DNA of 64,000 nucleotides, from assembly GCF_014280235.1 (NCBI RefSeq), contig NZ_CP047940.1, positions 682,001 to 746,000 on the forward strand, given 5' to 3'. Both the position numbers and the translations under genes were made by a program. Source of the stretch: Cyanobium sp. NS01. GTDB lineage: Bacteria > Cyanobacteriota > Cyanobacteriia > PCC-6307 > Cyanobiaceae. The notes under the pieces were generated by a model. That model was given only the letters and a program-made list of their open reading frames with translations, did no database searches and was not told where the DNA came from. Of this stretch, positions 61,941 through 64,000 are shown piece by piece (positions within the stretch are counted from its first letter, which is position 1; each line of letters opens with the position of its first letter).

Positions 61941-62498
61941 ATGGGCCAGAGCCTCCCCCCACCCCAAGGCGGCGGCCCTGAGCCTTCCGACTGGGACCAG
62001 CCGATCACCAGCCGCCGGCCAGATCAGGTGGCGCGCTATCCACGACCTCCGGCCCTGGTGGCCTGCAGCCTGCCCGTGCAGGTGCGGGCCCTGGGCGAGG
62101 AGCTGGCCAGCAGCGATCACTCCCTCTGGGTGCTCGAAACCTTCCACCCGCCCACGATCTACCTGCCGCCTCAGGCCCTGCGCAGCGAATGGCTGCGGCC
62201 CGGCTCCGGCCGCTCCTTCTGCGAGTGGAAGGGGGTGGCCAGCTACTGGGATCTGCTGCGGGATGACGGTGGCCCGCAGGAGCGCCGGCTGAGCCGCGCC
62301 CTGTGGAGCTATCCCCAGCCCACCGAGCGCTTCAGCGCCCTGGCGGGCTGGTTTTCTCTCTATCCGGCCCTGATGGACGGCTGCTGGGTGGATGGCGAGC
62401 CGGTGCAGCCCCAGCCCGGCGGCTTCTACGGCGGCTGGATCCTGCCCTGGCTGCAGGGCCCGTTCAAGGGAGATCCTGCCCACCCGGAGCTGAGATGA
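61941..62498 (+). CDS. DUF427 domain protein
   Basis: A 185-residue protein with the DUF427 pattern: HSLWVLETFHPPTIYLPPQA, SFCEWKGVASYWDLL and FSLYPALMDGCWVDGEPVQP with FYGGWILPWLQGPFKG. The Cys-Glu-Trp-Lys-Gly box is the family hallmark. Members are small beta-rich proteins of unknown function. The first 25 residues are Pro/Gly-rich. It is third in the SRAP-Nif11-DUF427 unit (four-base gap), and its 3' end overlaps the convergent mechanosensitive channel gene by 35 bases. Confidence 0.85.
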   Translation: MGQSLPPPQGGGPEPSDWDQPITSRRPDQVARYPRPPALVACSLPVQVRALGEELASSDHSLWVLETFHPPTIYLPPQALRSEWLRPGSGRSFCEWKGVASYWDLLRDDGGPQERRLSRALWSYPQPTERFSALAGWFSLYPALMDGCWVDGEPVQPQPGGFYGGWILPWLQGPFKGDPAHPELR

Positions 62499-63537
62499 GG
62501 GTGCGGGTGGGGAAGGGCATGCCGCCGCCGTGCTCGGCCACCACTGCACCGATCAGCAGCAGCACCCGGTGCTGCACGGCCCAGGCCACCTTGATGTCGC
62601 CGCTAAGGGCGAAGCAGATCAGGCGCAGGTCCAGGCTCGAGTCGCCGTAGCCGATGAAGTGCACCAGGTGGTCCTTGGCGCGATCCACACCCTCCACCTC
62701 GAGCACCCGCTCCTGCAGGGCTGAGCAGATGGCCGGAATCAGGTGGCGGTCGCCGTAGCTGAGGCCGAAGGGAATCACCAGGCGCCGGTTGTCGATCTCG
62801 GCCACGTTCTGCACCGGCTGGGTGGTGAACACGCCGTTCGGCACATAGATGCGCTGCCGATCGGGATCGCGCAGGCGGGTGTAGAACCAGCTCACGTTCT
62901 CCACGGTGCCCAGCAGGGAGAGCTGGGGCAGGCTGATCGTTTCGCCGATCGTGAAGGGCCGGTTGATGTAGATGCTCAGGCCGCTGAGGGCGTTCTCCAC
63001 AATCGTGCGGGCCCCGAAGCCCAGGGCCGCCGCCCCGAAGCCCCCGGCCGTGATCAGCACCGACGGCGACACCCCAAACATCTGCAGCACCTGGAAGCTG
63101 AGCAGCACCCAGATCAGGATGCTCAGCAGCTTGGTGAGCACGTCGAACAGGAACATCCGGTCTTTGCCGTCCAGCTGTGGCAGCAACTGGCCGGCGTAGC
63201 GCTCGGCCTTGCCGCTGAGTTCAGCCTTCCAGCGCAGCAGGGTCCAGAACACCCCCACCGCGATCAGGCCATCCCGCAGGGCGGCGCCACCCCGGGCCTG
63301 GGCCAGCAGATCCGGAGCGGCCAGGCCGGCGGCCCACCAGAGGGCTGTGCCGAGGGCCAGGGTGAGGCAGAGGCTGAGCTTGCTCAGCAGCAGCAGGGCG
63401 CGCCAGAGGGAGTCGCTGCGGAAGCGGCGGGCCAGCTGGTCGAGCACCAGCCACAGCGCCGCGGCCAGCAGCAGCCCCGCCAGCAGCAGCTGCAGGTTGA
63501 AGGGCAGGGCCGCGGCGGCAGCGGTGGACGGGGACAT
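62464..63537 (-). CDS. MscS-family mechanosensitive ion channel
   Basis: Membrane channel that releases solutes on hypo-osmotic shock. From the ATG at 63537 it is 357 residues. About four hydrophobic helices lie in residues 10-170. The pore helix and MscS signature read VLITAGGFGAAALGFGARTIVENALSG, seen near residues 157-183. The beta domain continues YINRPFTIGETISL and ENVSWFYTRLRDPDRQRIYVPNG. A cytoplasmic alpha/beta domain ends the protein. It lies five bases downstream of ribD on the same strand; the open frame further upstream has no homology. Confidence 0.9.
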   Translation of the reverse strand: MSPSTAAAAALPFNLQLLLAGLLLAAALWLVLDQLARRFRSDSLWRALLLLSKLSLCLTLALGTALWWAAGLAAPDLLAQARGGAALRDGLIAVGVFWTLLRWKAELSGKAERYAGQLLPQLDGKDRMFLFDVLTKLLSILIWVLLSFQVLQMFGVSPSVLITAGGFGAAALGFGARTIVENALSGLSIYINRPFTIGETISLPQLSLLGTVENVSWFYTRLRDPDRQRIYVPNGVFTTQPVQNVAEIDNRRLVIPFGLSYGDRHLIPAICSALQERVLEVEGVDRAKDHLVHFIGYGDSSLDLRLICFALSGDIKVAWAVQHRVLLLIGAVVAEHGGGMPFPTRTLISAPGGQDLP

Positions 63538-63542
63538 GGCGA

Positions 63543-64000
63543 TCAGCTCTTCGGACTGCGCAGCCGCCACAACAGATCGGGCCCCAGGCCGCGGGGGGCG
63601 CTGGTCTGCCAGCTGGGCACCTGCTCCATGCCAGTGAACCCCAGATCCCCCAGGGGGGTGCGGGCCGGGGTGCCGCCCATCACTTTGGGGGCGATCAGTG
63701 CCGCCAGCTCCTGCACGCACTGCTGATGCAGGGCGGCGCTGGCCAGCTCGGCGCCGCATTCCCACAGCACCTGGTTGCAGCCGCGCCGCGCCAGGTGCTC
63801 CAGCAGGGCCTGGGGCTCGCACTGCTCCAGCACCAGCCGTTCGATGCCGAGCCGGTCGAGCTGGAAGCGTCTGCGGGCCGGGGCGCCGTAGCCGTGGGCC
63901 ACCAGGGTGGGGGCTGCGCTGGTGTTCCAGAGCCTGGCCTGCCTGGGCAGATCGAGGCTGCGGCTGATCACCACCCGCAGCGGCTCCGGCCGGCGCCGCC
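63543..64000 (-). CDS. ribD: Riboflavin biosynthesis protein RibD, C-terminal part (runs off the window)
   Basis: The visible 152 residues match the reductase domain of the bifunctional deaminase/reductase: PLRVVISRSLDLP, LLEHLARRGCNQVLWECGAE and LAALIAPKVMGGTPARTPLG. The Glu-Cys/Gly-Gly pattern of the NADPH-binding loop is in VLWECGAELASAAL. The N-terminal deaminase domain lies outside the right edge. Its stop is five bases before the MscS start, so the two are probably co-transcribed. Confidence 0.88.
   Translation of the reverse strand, partial: RRRPEPLRVVISRSLDLPRQARLWNTSAAPTLVAHGYGAPARRRFQLDRLGIERLVLEQCEPQALLEHLARRGCNQVLWECGAELASAALHQQCVQELAALIAPKVMGGTPARTPLGDLGFTGMEQVPSWQTSAPRGLGPDLLWRLRSPKS

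Noticed and set aside
1-64000. CRISPR array or phage-defence system
   Set aside because: No regularly spaced repeats, cas, restriction or abortive-infection genes were recognised apart from the broken fic remnant.

Overview
The window is a stretch of picocyanobacterial chromosome from the Cyanobium / freshwater-to-euryhaline Synechococcus side of the group. Evidence is the very high GC of most genes, a full kaiA-kaiB-kaiC clock locus beside rplU/rpmA, photosynthesis genes (petF, psbV, a photosystem II S4-domain protein), an NblS/Hik33-type histidine kinase, a light-repressed-type hibernation factor, Nif11 and DUF1825 proteins, and very tight gene packing with many 1-4 base overlaps and GTG/TTG starts. 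The exact species is an inference.

Layout. 1-900: 5' part of murD and tRNA-Val(GAC), both minus. 1173-9949: PSII S4 protein and a membrane protein divergent from serA, then prmA, petF and a small unknown gene; psbV and RNase Z on minus; a SpoIID-like protein and nagB on plus. 9969-13968: yebC, truB, a VUT/YhhQ-type queuosine precursor transporter, a methyltransferase, and rpmA and rplU. 14126-17099: kaiABC. 17120-22340: nblS and purD (minus), then an unknown gene and purC (plus). 22383-28719: an envelope operon of bamA, lpxC, fabZ, lpxA, lpxB and msrA. 28880-36873: pepA, a GIY-YIG nuclease, a HhH protein, an odd LuxR-type regulator, a DUF1825 gene, tyrS, pyrF and a PlsC-like acyltransferase. 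36886-41734: a glycosyltransferase, an MFS transporter, recO, deoC and hpf. 41789-47676: lipB, acyl-ACP/CoA synthetase, a YlqD-like gene, pdhC (E2) and queA. 47752-53315: sodB, an FKBP, a coiled-coil protein, lnt, a peroxiredoxin, a TPMT-like methyltransferase and pdxH.

The accessory part is 54.1-57.2 kb. It holds a DUF1499 gene broken by an in-frame amber codon, a stand-alone cyclic-nucleotide-binding domain, a tiny zinc metalloprotease, a low-GC Fe(II)/2OG-dioxygenase-like gene, a truncated and frameshifted Fic-family remnant, and about 330 bases with no gene, ending at tRNA-Ala(GGC). This looks like a small decaying island beside a tRNA. After it come lexA (with a good LexA-box candidate over its own promoter), argF and ftsH on minus, an SRAP-Nif11-DUF427 operon on plus, and a MscS channel and the 3' part of ribD on minus.

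No CRISPR array, intact insertion sequence, rRNA or intact phage gene was seen. Most of the window is ordinary core genome. The best leads are the remnants at 54.1-57.2 kb, the pseudo-receiver LuxR regulator, the KaiB tail, the glycosyltransferase insertion and the SRAP-Nif11-DUF427 operon.
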